This document shows, one piece after another, positions 1 through 7,669 of a DNA stretch of 56,566 nucleotides. Source of the stretch: Gudongella sp964604145 (lineage in GTDB: Bacteria; Bacillota; Clostridia; Tissierellales; Tissierellaceae); the NCBI GenBank assembly GCA_964604145.1, contig CAZRXS010000001.1, forward strand, positions 1 through 56,566, read 5' to 3'. The notes below the pieces were generated by a model. The model saw only the letters and a list, made by a program, of their open reading frames with translations. It did no database searches and was not told the origin of the DNA. A program made the position numbers and the translations under genes. Each line of letters opens with the position of its first letter. The stretch's first letter is position 1.

Positions 1-30
1 ATTTTATCATAGTTTAGCTTTAATTTAAAC

Positions 31-2079
31 TTAATTGAGAATTAATTCGCTATCAATTTTCGAAAGAAATTCTTCTATCTCGAGTCTGATTTCTAAAAAT
101 TCCTTATTATTGATATTTTTAATAATAAAGTTAGCGTCTCTTTGTGCAATCTTTAGTATATCTAAATCTTGAATTAAATTAGCAAATTTCAACTCTGGAA
201 GACCATGCTGCAGTGTACCAAAAAATTCACCTGGGCCTCTTAATTCCAAGTCTTTCTCAGAAATAATAAATCCATCAGATGTAGCTTCTAAAACCCTCAT
301 TCTTTCTCTGCTTATTTTAGACATACTATTGTTAATTAAAATACAATACGACTGGTATCGCCCTCTTCCAACCCTCCCCCTAAGCTGGTGCATTTGAGCT
401 AGGCCAAATCTTTCAGCGTTTTGTATAACCATAATATTAGCATTTGGAATATTTACACCTACTTCAATAACAGTGGTAGATACTAATACATCTATTTTTT
501 TTGCTTTAAAATCCACCATTATTTTGTCTTTTTCTTTTTGAGATAACTTCCCATGCATAAGAGCAATTTTATATTGATTTGAGATATATTCTTTTAATCT
601 TATATATTGTTGTTCAACCGAAATAATATCCAAAGATTCATTCTCTTCAATCAAAGGACAAACGACATAGGCTTGTCTGCCTTCAAGCAATTGTTTCTCA
701 ATAAAAGTATATATCCTTTCTTCCATATCCTTTCCCACAGCATATGTCTTTATATCTTTTCTGCCAGGTGGCAGTTCATCTATAATTGATATATCTAAAT
801 CTCCATATAAGATAAGTGCTAAAGTTCTTGGTATTGGGGTAGCTGTCATAATAAGTATATCTGGAAATAATCCTTTGTCTACTAAGTTTAGTCTTTGCTT
901 AACTCCAAAGCGATGTTGCTCATCAGTTATTGTTAAACCTAGTTTATAAAACTCAACACCAGTTTGAATTAAGGCATGTGTCCCAACTAGTATGTTTATT
1001 TTACCTTTTTTTAAATCTTCAAGTAAAGTATCTTTTGTTTTAGGTGCTTGTTTGCCAGTTAAGATTTGAACTTCTATGCTTGTTTCTTTAAAAGCTTCGA
1101 CCAGGGATTTATAATGCTGCATAGCTAGTATTTCGGTAGGGGCCATCATAGCAGCTTGATATCCATTTAAAACACAATTATACATTGCGACTATTGCAAT
1201 AATAGTTTTCCCAGAGCCAACATCACCTTGAATAAGCCTATTCATCTGCTTGGATTGGGACATATCAGCCATAATCTCATTTAAAACAGTAGCTTGTGCA
1301 TTGGTTAATTTATAAGGTAGATTTTTTATAAAATTATCAACATTATTATTTAAAGAAAATTTAATACCTTCTGATTTAATATTTTTTTCTTTTAATTTAA
1401 AAAGTCCTAACTGCATAATTAAGAGTTCCTCATATGCTAATTGCTTTCTTGATTTATTGTATTCATGTATTGATTTGGGGTGATGCAGTTTATAAATTGC
1501 TTCTTTTTTCTCTATAAACTTATATTTATTTTTAATTGAACAAGGAACAATCTCTTTTATATCATTTAGTCCTAGTTCTAACGCCGATTTAATTATAGTA
1601 GTCATAATTTTATTGCTAATACCACTAGTTAGGCCATAAATTGGATAAAGTTTTTCTACTGAATGCTTTGTTTCCCAGGCTTCAATAACTGGACTTTGTA
1701 TTTGTCTTTCAAATTTATTTAATAAAACCTTGCCATATACCATATAAGCTTGTCCTATTTTCAATTTTTGTTTTATATAATCCTGATTAAACCATACCAA
1801 ACTAGCCTTGGCAGAGTCATCTTCAACACTTACTTTTAAAATATGCAAACCCTTTCTAGTTTTTATAATAACAGGGTTTTCAGTTACTGTAACTTTAAAA
1901 ACTTGTTTTTCACCTTGTATAGCATCGATTAGTTTGTTTAATTTAGTTCTATCTTCAAATGATTTTGGCATATAATAAATCAAATCTTCAATTGTGTGAA
2001 GGTTCATTTTCCTAAGTAGCAGAGCTCTTTTAGGACCTACCCCTTTTAAATATCTAGTATCACTATTCAAAATGCTCAA
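31..2079 (-). CDS. recG: ATP-dependent DNA helicase RecG
   Basis: RecG remodels stalled replication forks and branch-migrates recombination intermediates in the cytoplasm. The 682 residues match the usual family length. An N-terminal wedge/OB region lies at roughly 60-150, the Walker A motif GDVGSGKT at 285-292, the DEQH box at 386-389, TATPIPRT near 412-419, and a C-terminal RGRVGRG motif VI follows. The start is TTG, placed about 7 nt after a GGGGGT Shine-Dalgarno run, and its position gives the expected length. It follows the yloU-fakA pair as in Bacillus (without sdaA genes between), but a hairpin at 2141-2161 separates them, so expression may be partly independent. Confidence 0.97.
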   Translation of the reverse strand: MSILNSDTRYLKGVGPKRALLLRKMNLHTIEDLIYYMPKSFEDRTKLNKLIDAIQGEKQVFKVTVTENPVIIKTRKGLHILKVSVEDDSAKASLVWFNQDYIKQKLKIGQAYMVYGKVLLNKFERQIQSPVIEAWETKHSVEKLYPIYGLTSGISNKIMTTIIKSALELGLNDIKEIVPCSIKNKYKFIEKKEAIYKLHHPKSIHEYNKSRKQLAYEELLIMQLGLFKLKEKNIKSEGIKFSLNNNVDNFIKNLPYKLTNAQATVLNEIMADMSQSKQMNRLIQGDVGSGKTIIAIVAMYNCVLNGYQAAMMAPTEILAMQHYKSLVEAFKETSIEVQILTGKQAPKTKDTLLEDLKKGKINILVGTHALIQTGVEFYKLGLTITDEQHRFGVKQRLNLVDKGLFPDILIMTATPIPRTLALILYGDLDISIIDELPPGRKDIKTYAVGKDMEERIYTFIEKQLLEGRQAYVVCPLIEENESLDIISVEQQYIRLKEYISNQYKIALMHGKLSQKEKDKIMVDFKAKKIDVLVSTTVIEVGVNIPNANIMVIQNAERFGLAQMHQLRGRVGRGRYQSYCILINNSMSKISRERMRVLEATSDGFIISEKDLELRGPGEFFGTLQHGLPELKFANLIQDLDILKIAQRDANFIIKNINNKEFLEIRLEIEEFLSKIDSELILN

Positions 2080-2140
2080 AAATTATACCCCCATTATTAA
2101 GATGCTCTTTTAAAATATTAAATTGTTTACCATATAAAAC

Positions 2141-2161
2141 AACCCTACCTTAGGTAGGGTT
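2141..2161 (-). terminator. Hairpin between fakA and recG
   Basis: On the minus strand AACCCTACC, a 3-nt loop and GGTAGGGTT form a perfect 9-bp stem followed by GTTTTAT. It overlaps the fakA stop codon. The T tract is short, so it may be a weak terminator that lets some transcripts reach recG. Confidence 0.65.
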
Positions 2162-3824
2162 ATTCAACTGCAAATAAATAGAAATAAAGCGGTTGTCCAC
2201 CATATACGAATTCAATATCTATATCCTTATATTCCTCTGTTATTTTTTCAGCTAAGCTTTTTGCATCTTCTTCTGAAACGTCATTCCCATAAATTATAGT
2301 AATAATAGATGTATCCTCGTTAATTAATTTTTTTAGTAAATCTAAAGACACATCAGTAATATTATTTCCTGATGAAATAATATCCTTATCTGATAAACCA
2401 ATTATATCATCTTTTTTAATGCTACTTCCATTTATTTCGGTATCTCTAACAGCAAATGTAACTTGCCCTGTCAAAACGTTTTCTAAGGATTCATTCATCC
2501 TTTGAATGTTTTCTTCAATATCGACCTCTTCATCCAGAGCGATTAAGGCAGCAAGTCCTTGTGGTATAGACTTAGTAGGTATAACGCTAATATTTCTTTT
2601 TGATAGAAGTTTTGCCTGTTCAGCAGCTAATATAATATTGCTATTATTTGGTAAAATAATAACATTATTCCCAGTGGTGCTTTCTATAGCAGATAAAATA
2701 TCTTCAGTACTGGGATTCATTGTTTGCCCTCCTGAAACTATTACATCTACATTTAAATCTCTGAAAAGTGCATCAATACCTTCTCCAGCAGATATAGCAA
2801 CTACGGAGTATTCTTTCTTATCATTGTTATTGTTATTATCATTATCTTTAGACATTTCAACAAGTTCGTCTTTTAAAAGTATTTCTTCATGTTGATATTT
2901 CATATTGTCTATTTTAATGTCATTTAAATCACCCAATTTTAGTGCCTTTTCTAGCACTTGTCCTGGATTGTTAGTGTGAATATGAACTTTTATTAACCCA
3001 TCTCCCCCAACTACCAAAAGTGAATCTCCAAAAACAGAAATATCATCTCTAAAATCTTCCACATCTTTATAATTTGTATTTATCATAAATTCTGTACAAT
3101 AACCAAATTCTATATTGTCAGTGTCAATTGTCGGCCTCATCTTTTTTATAGCAATAGGTTCTGTTAGCTCTCTACTTTTCTCTTTATCAAAGACAAGTGA
3201 TCTATTTTCTTCGGTCATAGCAGAGTGCATTCCAATAAGCAAATATATCAAACCCTTACCACCTGCATCTACAACACCTGCTTGTTTTAAAACAGGAAGC
3301 ATATCTGGAGTTTTATCTAGTATTTTATTTCCATGGTTGATTATTTTTTCCAAAAATATAGATAAATCATTGTAATTATTGCTATTAGACATAGCGAATT
3401 CTCCACATTCTCTCGCTACTGTTAAGATTGTACCTTCAGTAGGCTTCATAACTGCCTTATATGCGGTATCAGAAGCAGATTTAAATGCTAATGCAAAAGT
3501 ATTAGAATCCACCGTAGCCTTTTCACCTATACCAGTTGCAAAACCTCTAAATAATTGAGATAAGATTACTCCAGAATTACCTCTAGCACCCATTAAAGAG
3601 CCTTGACTTGCAGCCTGAGCAACTAAAGATGCATCATTTTTTTCTATATTTAAGGCTTGTTTCAAGGCAGATTTCATGGTAAGTATCATATTAGTTCCTG
3701 TATCTCCATCTGGTACTGGAAATACATTTAGGCTATTAACTTCATCTTTATTCTCTTCTAATTTTTCAGCAGCACTATTTAACATTACTTGCAATTTAAA
3801 CCCATCTATTGTATTAATTGCCAT
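2160..3824 (-). CDS. fakA: DAK2/DegV-type fatty acid kinase FakA (YloV)
   Basis: This is the ATP-binding kinase subunit that phosphorylates exogenous fatty acids held by a FakB/DegV partner, feeding phospholipid synthesis. The 554-residue length is normal. The N-terminal Dak2-type nucleotide site is clear: VPDGDTGTN at about 37-45 (two Asp bind Mg-ATP), then GARGNSGVILSQ and a DAGGKG segment. The C-terminal half matches the YloV-specific domain, which is linked by a low-complexity DNDNNNNND stretch near residue 330. The ATG has AGGAGG six bases upstream. It lies 14 nt after yloU, the standard pairing. No fakB is in the window. Confidence 0.95.
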   Translation of the reverse strand: MAINTIDGFKLQVMLNSAAEKLEENKDEVNSLNVFPVPDGDTGTNMILTMKSALKQALNIEKNDASLVAQAASQGSLMGARGNSGVILSQLFRGFATGIGEKATVDSNTFALAFKSASDTAYKAVMKPTEGTILTVARECGEFAMSNSNNYNDLSIFLEKIINHGNKILDKTPDMLPVLKQAGVVDAGGKGLIYLLIGMHSAMTEENRSLVFDKEKSRELTEPIAIKKMRPTIDTDNIEFGYCTEFMINTNYKDVEDFRDDISVFGDSLLVVGGDGLIKVHIHTNNPGQVLEKALKLGDLNDIKIDNMKYQHEEILLKDELVEMSKDNDNNNNNDKKEYSVVAISAGEGIDALFRDLNVDVIVSGGQTMNPSTEDILSAIESTTGNNVIILPNNSNIILAAEQAKLLSKRNISVIPTKSIPQGLAALIALDEEVDIEENIQRMNESLENVLTGQVTFAVRDTEINGSSIKKDDIIGLSDKDIISSGNNITDVSLDLLKKLINEDTSIITIIYGNDVSEEDAKSLAEKITEEYKDIDIEFVYGGQPLYFYLFAVE

Positions 3825-3838
3825 ATTTGCCCTCCTAA

Positions 3839-4195
3839 TTATTTCTCAATTCGGATTCCTTGGACAAATACATTTACCTTATCCACTTTAAATCCGGTCA
3901 AATTTTCAATATTAAATTTCACGTTATTTATTATATTTTCACATACTGCTGATATCTTTACTCCATACTCCAAAATAACATACATATCGATAGTAATTGA
4001 ATTATCTTTAATATATATTTTAATTCCCTTAGTTAATAGGTCAGATTTTAGCAATTTAAATAGTCCATCTTTTGCATCTTTGCTTGCCATGCCAACTATA
4101 CCATAGCTCTCCATTGCCGATATACCTGCTAAAGAAGCAAATACACTATCTTCTATACTTATAGCTCCAAGTTCGTTTTTTATTTTTACAGGCAT
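3839..4195 (-). CDS. Asp23/Gls24 family envelope stress protein YloU
   Basis: Small protein of 118 residues with the Asp23/Gls24 fold signature: AISIEDSVFASLAG, an alternating hydrophobic strand pattern, and a C-terminal VNVFVQGIRIEK. Family members are abundant cytoplasmic or membrane-associated proteins linked to envelope stress. The precise function of this paralogue, always next to fakA, is not settled. The start is the ATG preceded by GGAGG seven bases upstream. An upstream in-frame TTG would place translation before that ribosome binding site, so it is rejected. First gene of the yloU-fakA unit, with a good promoter at 4231-4259. Confidence 0.92.
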   Translation of the reverse strand: MPVKIKNELGAISIEDSVFASLAGISAMESYGIVGMASKDAKDGLFKLLKSDLLTKGIKIYIKDNSITIDMYVILEYGVKISAVCENIINNVKFNIENLTGFKVDKVNVFVQGIRIEK

Positions 4196-4230
4196 AAATA
4201 TACCTCCCAACTATATAGTCTATCTTTATT

Positions 4231-4259
4231 ATTCTACATTATTAATAGAAAATATTCAA
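4231..4259 (-). promoter_or_regulatory. SigA-type promoter of yloU-fakA
   Basis: Minus strand TTGAAT (4254-4259), a 17-nt spacer and TAGAAT (4231-4236), about 36 bases upstream of the yloU start. Both boxes match consensus at five of six positions. It is divergent from the rpmB promoter. Confidence 0.65.
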
Positions 4260-4276
4260 CTATTTAGCTTATTAAG

Positions 4277-4306
4277 TTGCTTTTACATAAGTTTTTATGT
4301 TAAAAT
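4277..4306 (+). promoter_or_regulatory. Promoter of rpmB with extended -10
   Basis: TTGCTT (4277-4282), an 18-nt spacer and TAAAAT (4301-4306), with a TG one base upstream of the -10 box. This leaves a leader of about 65 nt before rpmB. No known ribosomal-protein leader motif was recognised in it. Confidence 0.55.
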
Positions 4307-4376
4307 GTACTATGTTGCTAAAGAAATAATAATAATATTAATTTTAAGTGTTTCAATAATGCAAGGAGGTGTCTTT

Positions 4377-4568
4377 ATGGCTAAGATATGTGCAATTTGT
4401 GGAAAAACTAAATCTTTTGGGAATAAGGTAGCTTTTTCAAATAAAAAGAGTTCAAGAACTTGGGCTCCTAATATTAGACGGGTTAAAGCAGATGTAAACG
4501 GTACAGTTAAAAGAATTAATGTGTGTACGAGATGTCTAAGATCTGGATATGTTAAAAGAGCGATTTAA
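4377..4568 (+). CDS. rpmB: 50S ribosomal protein L28, zinc-ribbon form
   Basis: L28 of the large ribosomal subunit, 63 residues. The start is the ATG six bases after a full AAGGAGGT at 4363-4370. A longer in-frame reading from 4305 runs through this ribosome binding site and is not L28-like. The conserved SFGNKVAFSNKKSSRTW...N core identifies the family. Two CxxC pairs (CAIC near residues 5-8 and CTRC near 52-55) make this the Cys-rich zinc-binding version, whereas Bacillus L28 lacks the second pair. It is monocistronic and lies opposite thiN and yloU, the usual position. It ends in a strong terminator. Confidence 0.97.
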   Translation: MAKICAICGKTKSFGNKVAFSNKKSSRTWAPNIRRVKADVNGTVKRINVCTRCLRSGYVKRAI

Positions 4569-4586
4569 TAAATTCTAAAGACTTAA

Positions 4587-4620
4587 AAGGCTTATTGTGG
4601 TAAATACCATAATAAGCCTT
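4587..4620 (+). terminator. Bidirectional terminator between rpmB and thiN
   Basis: A 16-bp stem (4587-4602 with 4605-4620, one G-T pair, 2-nt loop) is followed by a T run on the plus strand and preceded by an A run. It can therefore also end thiN transcription coming from the right. Confidence 0.93.
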
Positions 4621-4624
4621 TTTT

Positions 4625-5260
4625 CTAATCTTTTGACTTTAAAATTAACGCTTCTCCACTGTGTCTAATTATATTGCCATGATCTTTAACTAAATAATTA
4701 CTAACTCCTAGGCTAGAACCATAGTTTATTTTATCCCTGTTTAAAGGAAAGAAAAAACCTTCTAGACTTACTACAACTCCTTCAAGAGAAAGTGGAATTA
4801 TTGAAATATAGTAATCTTTTTTCTTTTCAATATATACCCTTTCTTCAAGGTATTCTATTATATTATTATCATCTATTATTTTTGCTTTAATATCTTTAAA
4901 ATACAAATCTCTCAATATAAAAATATTTGTCATAGTATGGTCTAGTCTGCTACCTGTAACTCCGACTAAAGTTATGTTTTTGCAAGCTAAGTCTAACAAT
5001 AAATTAACTGCTAGTTCCGTATCTGTTTTATCTTTTGCAACTGGATGCTTTACTATTTTAATATTAGTTTTTTCGGCTTCTATAAGTATTTCTTGCCTAA
5101 TAGAATCAAAATCTCCAATAAGATAGTCCGCACTACAACCTGCATCTAATAAATACTCTATACCGCTATCTGCAGCTACTACAATATGAGAGTTATTGTA
5201 AAGATTCTTTAATTCTTCTTTGTCTAATCTATTGCCTCCAGCTACAATAAGTCCATTCAT
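4625..5260 (-). CDS. thiN: Thiamine pyrophosphokinase
   Basis: Converts thiamine plus ATP to thiamine pyrophosphate and AMP in the cytoplasm. It has 211 residues, close to Bacillus ThiN. The N-terminal NGLIVAGGN and the AADSGIEYL, GDFDS and DKTDTELA motifs carry the conserved acidic catalytic residues. VGVTGSRLDHTMTN is the second signature. The chosen ATG has GGTGG four bases upstream. An upstream GTG would overlap that ribosome binding site. It begins 11 nt after thiT and shares its TPP riboswitch, so the operon imports thiamine and then activates it. Confidence 0.95.
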   Translation of the reverse strand: MNGLIVAGGNRLDKEELKNLYNNSHIVVAADSGIEYLLDAGCSADYLIGDFDSIRQEILIEAEKTNIKIVKHPVAKDKTDTELAVNLLLDLACKNITLVGVTGSRLDHTMTNIFILRDLYFKDIKAKIIDDNNIIEYLEERVYIEKKKDYYISIIPLSLEGVVVSLEGFFFPLNRDKINYGSSLGVSNYLVKDHGNIIRHSGEALILKSKD

Positions 5261-5271
5261 AAAAACCACCT

Positions 5272-5814
5272 TTATTTCAGTATTTTTTGCAATGGTTTAT
5301 AAATTATTAATAATATTACTAGAGAAATAATTAGCTCTGGTATTAAATATGTTGCATTATAAATAATTGAATAAAGCCATGCATTTTGACTTCCAGCATA
5401 CTCTGAAAAAAATACAACACCTGATAATACATGTGCTATCAATCGACCTAAAATTGCTAGTATTACTCCTAAACTTAGTGAAATATAACTATTTTCATTC
5501 TTATTATTAAGGATATAAGCTACTCCTGCTAATCCTAATAAACCATAAGCAATTGGGTAGTCTAACAATACTTGTATTGGGTGAAAAAAATAAGGCTTTA
5601 ATAAGAAGTCTAAAATACCATATATAGCTCCAACTGTCATTCCTGGTACTAAACCCCACCTAATAGCAAATAACATTATTGGGATCATACTACCTGCTGA
5701 AACACTTCCTCCATTTGGAGCTTGATATATTATAATATAACTTAATAAAACTGATAATGCAATCATCATGCCACCCTCAGTTAGCATTAGCACCTTACTT
5801 CTTTTTCTTTCCAT
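5272..5814 (-). CDS. thiT: Energy-coupled thiamine transporter ThiT (ECF S component)
   Basis: Substrate-binding membrane subunit of an ECF transporter that imports thiamine. It needs the shared EcfAA'T module, which is not in this window. It has 180 residues, about six hydrophobic segments, a short basic N-terminus, and the family features SAGSMIPIMLFAIRWG (near 40-56) and the GAIYGILDFLLKPYFFHPIQVLLDYPIAYG segments. ATG with GGAGGT seven bases upstream. The gene follows a TPP riboswitch and terminator, so thiamine sufficiency should shut off uptake. The thiT-thiN pairing supports the assignment. Confidence 0.94.
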   Translation of the reverse strand: MERKRSKVLMLTEGGMMIALSVLLSYIIIYQAPNGGSVSAGSMIPIMLFAIRWGLVPGMTVGAIYGILDFLLKPYFFHPIQVLLDYPIAYGLLGLAGVAYILNNKNENSYISLSLGVILAILGRLIAHVLSGVVFFSEYAGSQNAWLYSIIYNATYLIPELIISLVILLIIYKPLQKILK

Positions 5815-5856
5815 TTTTTTACCTCCATTTGTGTTTATTAATCCGCATAAGAATAT

Positions 5857-5931
5857 AAAGGAGCATCTTTGACACTTTCGCTACGAAAGCCTAGGCTTAC
5901 TTCGACGATGCTTCGAATCTAAAGCTCTTTT
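5857..5931. repeat. Structured palindromic intergenic element in the thiT leader
   Basis: The leader between the riboswitch terminator and thiT contains nested inverted repeats: a CTTTCG-TAG-CGAAAG hairpin, the palindrome AAGCCTAGGCTT, and outer arms AGCATC/GATGCT and GAGC/GCTC. It encodes no protein and is distinctly less AT-rich than its surroundings. It resembles a dispersed intergenic repeat, but no second copy was noticed in this window. Function unknown. Confidence 0.45.
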
Positions 5932-5939
5932 TAGTAATA

Positions 5940-5968
5940 TAAAAAACTCATTACCAAAGGTAATGAGT
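5940..5968 (-). terminator. Riboswitch-controlled terminator of thiT-thiN
   Basis: ACTCATTACC (5946-5955) pairs perfectly with GGTAATGAGT (5959-5968) across a 3-nt loop. On the minus strand it is followed by TTTTTT. It sits just after the TPP aptamer and before thiT, as expected for transcriptional control. Confidence 0.9.
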
Positions 5969-5982
5969 ATAATTTTTATACA

Positions 5983-6070
5983 CACTTCCCTCCGCTAGTA
6001 TTACCTAGTTCAGGTCTTAAGGGTCGAGGACTTAACCTCTCTCAGCTCGAGCTCCCCCAGTGCTGCTAAT
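5983..6070 (-). promoter_or_regulatory. TPP riboswitch (THI element)
   Basis: The minus strand shows the conserved aptamer blocks in order: CTGAGAGAGG (6036-6045), ACCCTTAAGACCTGA, AGGTAATACTAGC and GGAGGGAAGTG. The distal stem between CTGAGA and ACCTGA is short. The aptamer binds thiamine pyrophosphate and is followed by a terminator, so it should switch thiT-thiN off when TPP is plentiful. With the thiT leader it fills the gene-free stretch 5815-6133. Confidence 0.95.
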
Positions 6071-6084
6071 ATTTTATTAATTAT

Positions 6085-6113
6085 ATAATATCACTTAAAC
6101 TATCATTAATCAA
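6085..6113 (-). promoter_or_regulatory. Promoter of the thiT-thiN operon
   Basis: Minus strand TTGATT (6108-6113), a 17-nt spacer and TATTAT (6085-6090). The predicted start is about 8-15 nt before the TPP aptamer. Confidence 0.65.
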
Positions 6114-6133
6114 ACCCTATTGAACAAATAAAT

Positions 6134-6787
6134 TTATTTAAACAATTCTTTAAATTCTCGAGTGGATTTATAAGGGTCTCCACCAGAAAATATCCCTGAA
6201 CCTACAACCAATACATCTGCGCCAGCATTAACTATGTCCTTAGCATTATCTAATTTAATCCCTCCATCAACTTCTAAGAGGATATTTTTTCCACTATTAT
6301 CTATTATTTCTCTAACTTGTTTAATTTTTTGTGTAATAATAGGTATATATGATTGTCCACCAAAACCCGGATTAACAGACATTATTAAAATAAGATCAAG
6401 ATCATCTAATATATACTCTAGATAATTTAATGGTGTTGCAGGATTAAGTGAAACCCCAGCTTTTTTACCTTGTTCTCTAATACTTTGCAAGACTCTTTGA
6501 AGATGATTAGTCGCCTCAGCATGAACGGTTATTATATCAGCCCCTGCTTTTGCAAAATCTTCTATATATTTTTCTGGTCTACTTATCATTAAATGAGTAT
6601 CGAAAATAAGTTTTGTATGTTTTCTAATCTTTTTAATAATTGGAGCACCAAAAGTTATATTTGGCACATAATTACCGTCCATTACATCAAGGTGAATAAA
6701 ATCAGCCCCACCTTTTTCAACCGATTTTACTTCTTCTCCTAATTTAGAGAAATCTGACGATAGAATTGATGGTGCAATTTTTATCAT
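6134..6787 (-). CDS. rpe: Ribulose-phosphate 3-epimerase
   Basis: Interconverts ribulose 5-phosphate and xylulose 5-phosphate in the pentose phosphate pathway. The 217-residue TIM barrel has the standard signatures: KIAPSILSSDFSKLG at the N-terminus, FIHLDVMDGNYVPNITFG (metal-binding His and Asp), MSVNPGFGGQ, and LEVDGGIK with the C-terminal VGSGIF phosphate site. Its start lies 1 nt after the rsgA stop, so it is the next gene in the prpC-prkC-rsgA-rpe operon, the same order as in Bacillus. A long thi leader separates it from thiT. Confidence 0.97.
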   Translation of the reverse strand: MIKIAPSILSSDFSKLGEEVKSVEKGGADFIHLDVMDGNYVPNITFGAPIIKKIRKHTKLIFDTHLMISRPEKYIEDFAKAGADIITVHAEATNHLQRVLQSIREQGKKAGVSLNPATPLNYLEYILDDLDLILIMSVNPGFGGQSYIPIITQKIKQVREIIDNSGKNILLEVDGGIKLDNAKDIVNAGADVLVVGSGIFSGGDPYKSTREFKELFK

Positions 6788-6788
6788 A

Positions 6789-7667
6789 TCAATATCTCCT
6801 TTTTCTGTTTTTTAATTCATCTAAAATCAATAGATAATTTTCATATCTTTCTTTATTAATATTACCTTTATCTACTGCAGTTTTTACAGCGCAGTTAGGT
6901 TCATTAAGATGAATACAACTATTAAATCCACATTTTCCATTATATTTTTCTATATCCCTAAAATAGTGTTTTAAATCTCTATAATCTTCAATAAAATTAA
7001 GATCAAATGAACTAAAACCAGGGGTATCTAATATAAAAGTATCTTTCTCTAGCTTTAGCAGTTCTACATGCCTTGTTGTATGCCTTCCCCTTTGAGTTTT
7101 TTCACTTACATCTCCTGTTTCTAGTTTAAATAAAGGATTTAAAATATTTAGTAGTGTAGATTTGCCAACTCCTGATGGACCTGCAAATACATTTATATTA
7201 TTTTTTAGGTATTTTCTAAGTTCTTCTATACCAAGACCAGTTATTTTACTTGTCAAAATAACATTATACCCAGCTTTTAGATATAAGTCTTTAAGCTCTT
7301 CCGACTTTTTTAAATCTAAATCAACTTTGTTTATACATAAAATTACACTTAAATGTTTTTCTTCAGCCATTACTAGTATTTTATCTACTAGCCATGTATT
7401 TAGTTCAGGATTTTTCACGCTAACAACTACTACAACTTGTGTTACATTTGCCACAAGAGGCCTTGAAATTTCTGACTCTCTGTCTATGATTTCTTCAATA
7501 TACCCTGTCCTATCTTCAGAGCTTATTCTAATTTTCACCATATCTCCTACTAGAGGGGTTATTTTTTGTTCTCTAAAGATACCTCTTGCCCTGCACTCAA
7601 TTATTTCATCCCCTACATTGACATAGTAGAAACCACCTATACCTTTAATTATTCTTCCCTCTAGCAT
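6789..7667 (-). CDS. rsgA: Ribosome small-subunit-dependent GTPase A
   Basis: Late 30S assembly factor whose GTPase is stimulated by the small subunit. The 292 residues have an N-terminal OB fold (about 1-70) and a circularly permuted GTPase. The G4 motif NKVD is at 113-116, ahead of the P-loop GPSGVGKS at 163-170 and the G3 motif DTPG at 214-217. The C-terminal zinc knuckle has Cys246, Cys251, His253 and Cys259. It overlaps the prkC end closely (2 nt gap) and belongs to the PrkC operon. RsgA is a known PrkC substrate in Bacillus, so co-location is functionally sensible. Confidence 0.97.
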   Translation of the reverse strand: MLEGRIIKGIGGFYYVNVGDEIIECRARGIFREQKITPLVGDMVKIRISSEDRTGYIEEIIDRESEISRPLVANVTQVVVVVSVKNPELNTWLVDKILVMAEEKHLSVILCINKVDLDLKKSEELKDLYLKAGYNVILTSKITGLGIEELRKYLKNNINVFAGPSGVGKSTLLNILNPLFKLETGDVSEKTQRGRHTTRHVELLKLEKDTFILDTPGFSSFDLNFIEDYRDLKHYFRDIEKYNGKCGFNSCIHLNEPNCAVKTAVDKGNINKERYENYLLILDELKNRKRRY

Positions 7668-7669
7668 AA

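Noticed and set aside
4305..4376. Longer N-terminus for ribosomal protein L28
   Set aside because: It reads through the AAGGAGGT ribosome binding site and is not L28-like.
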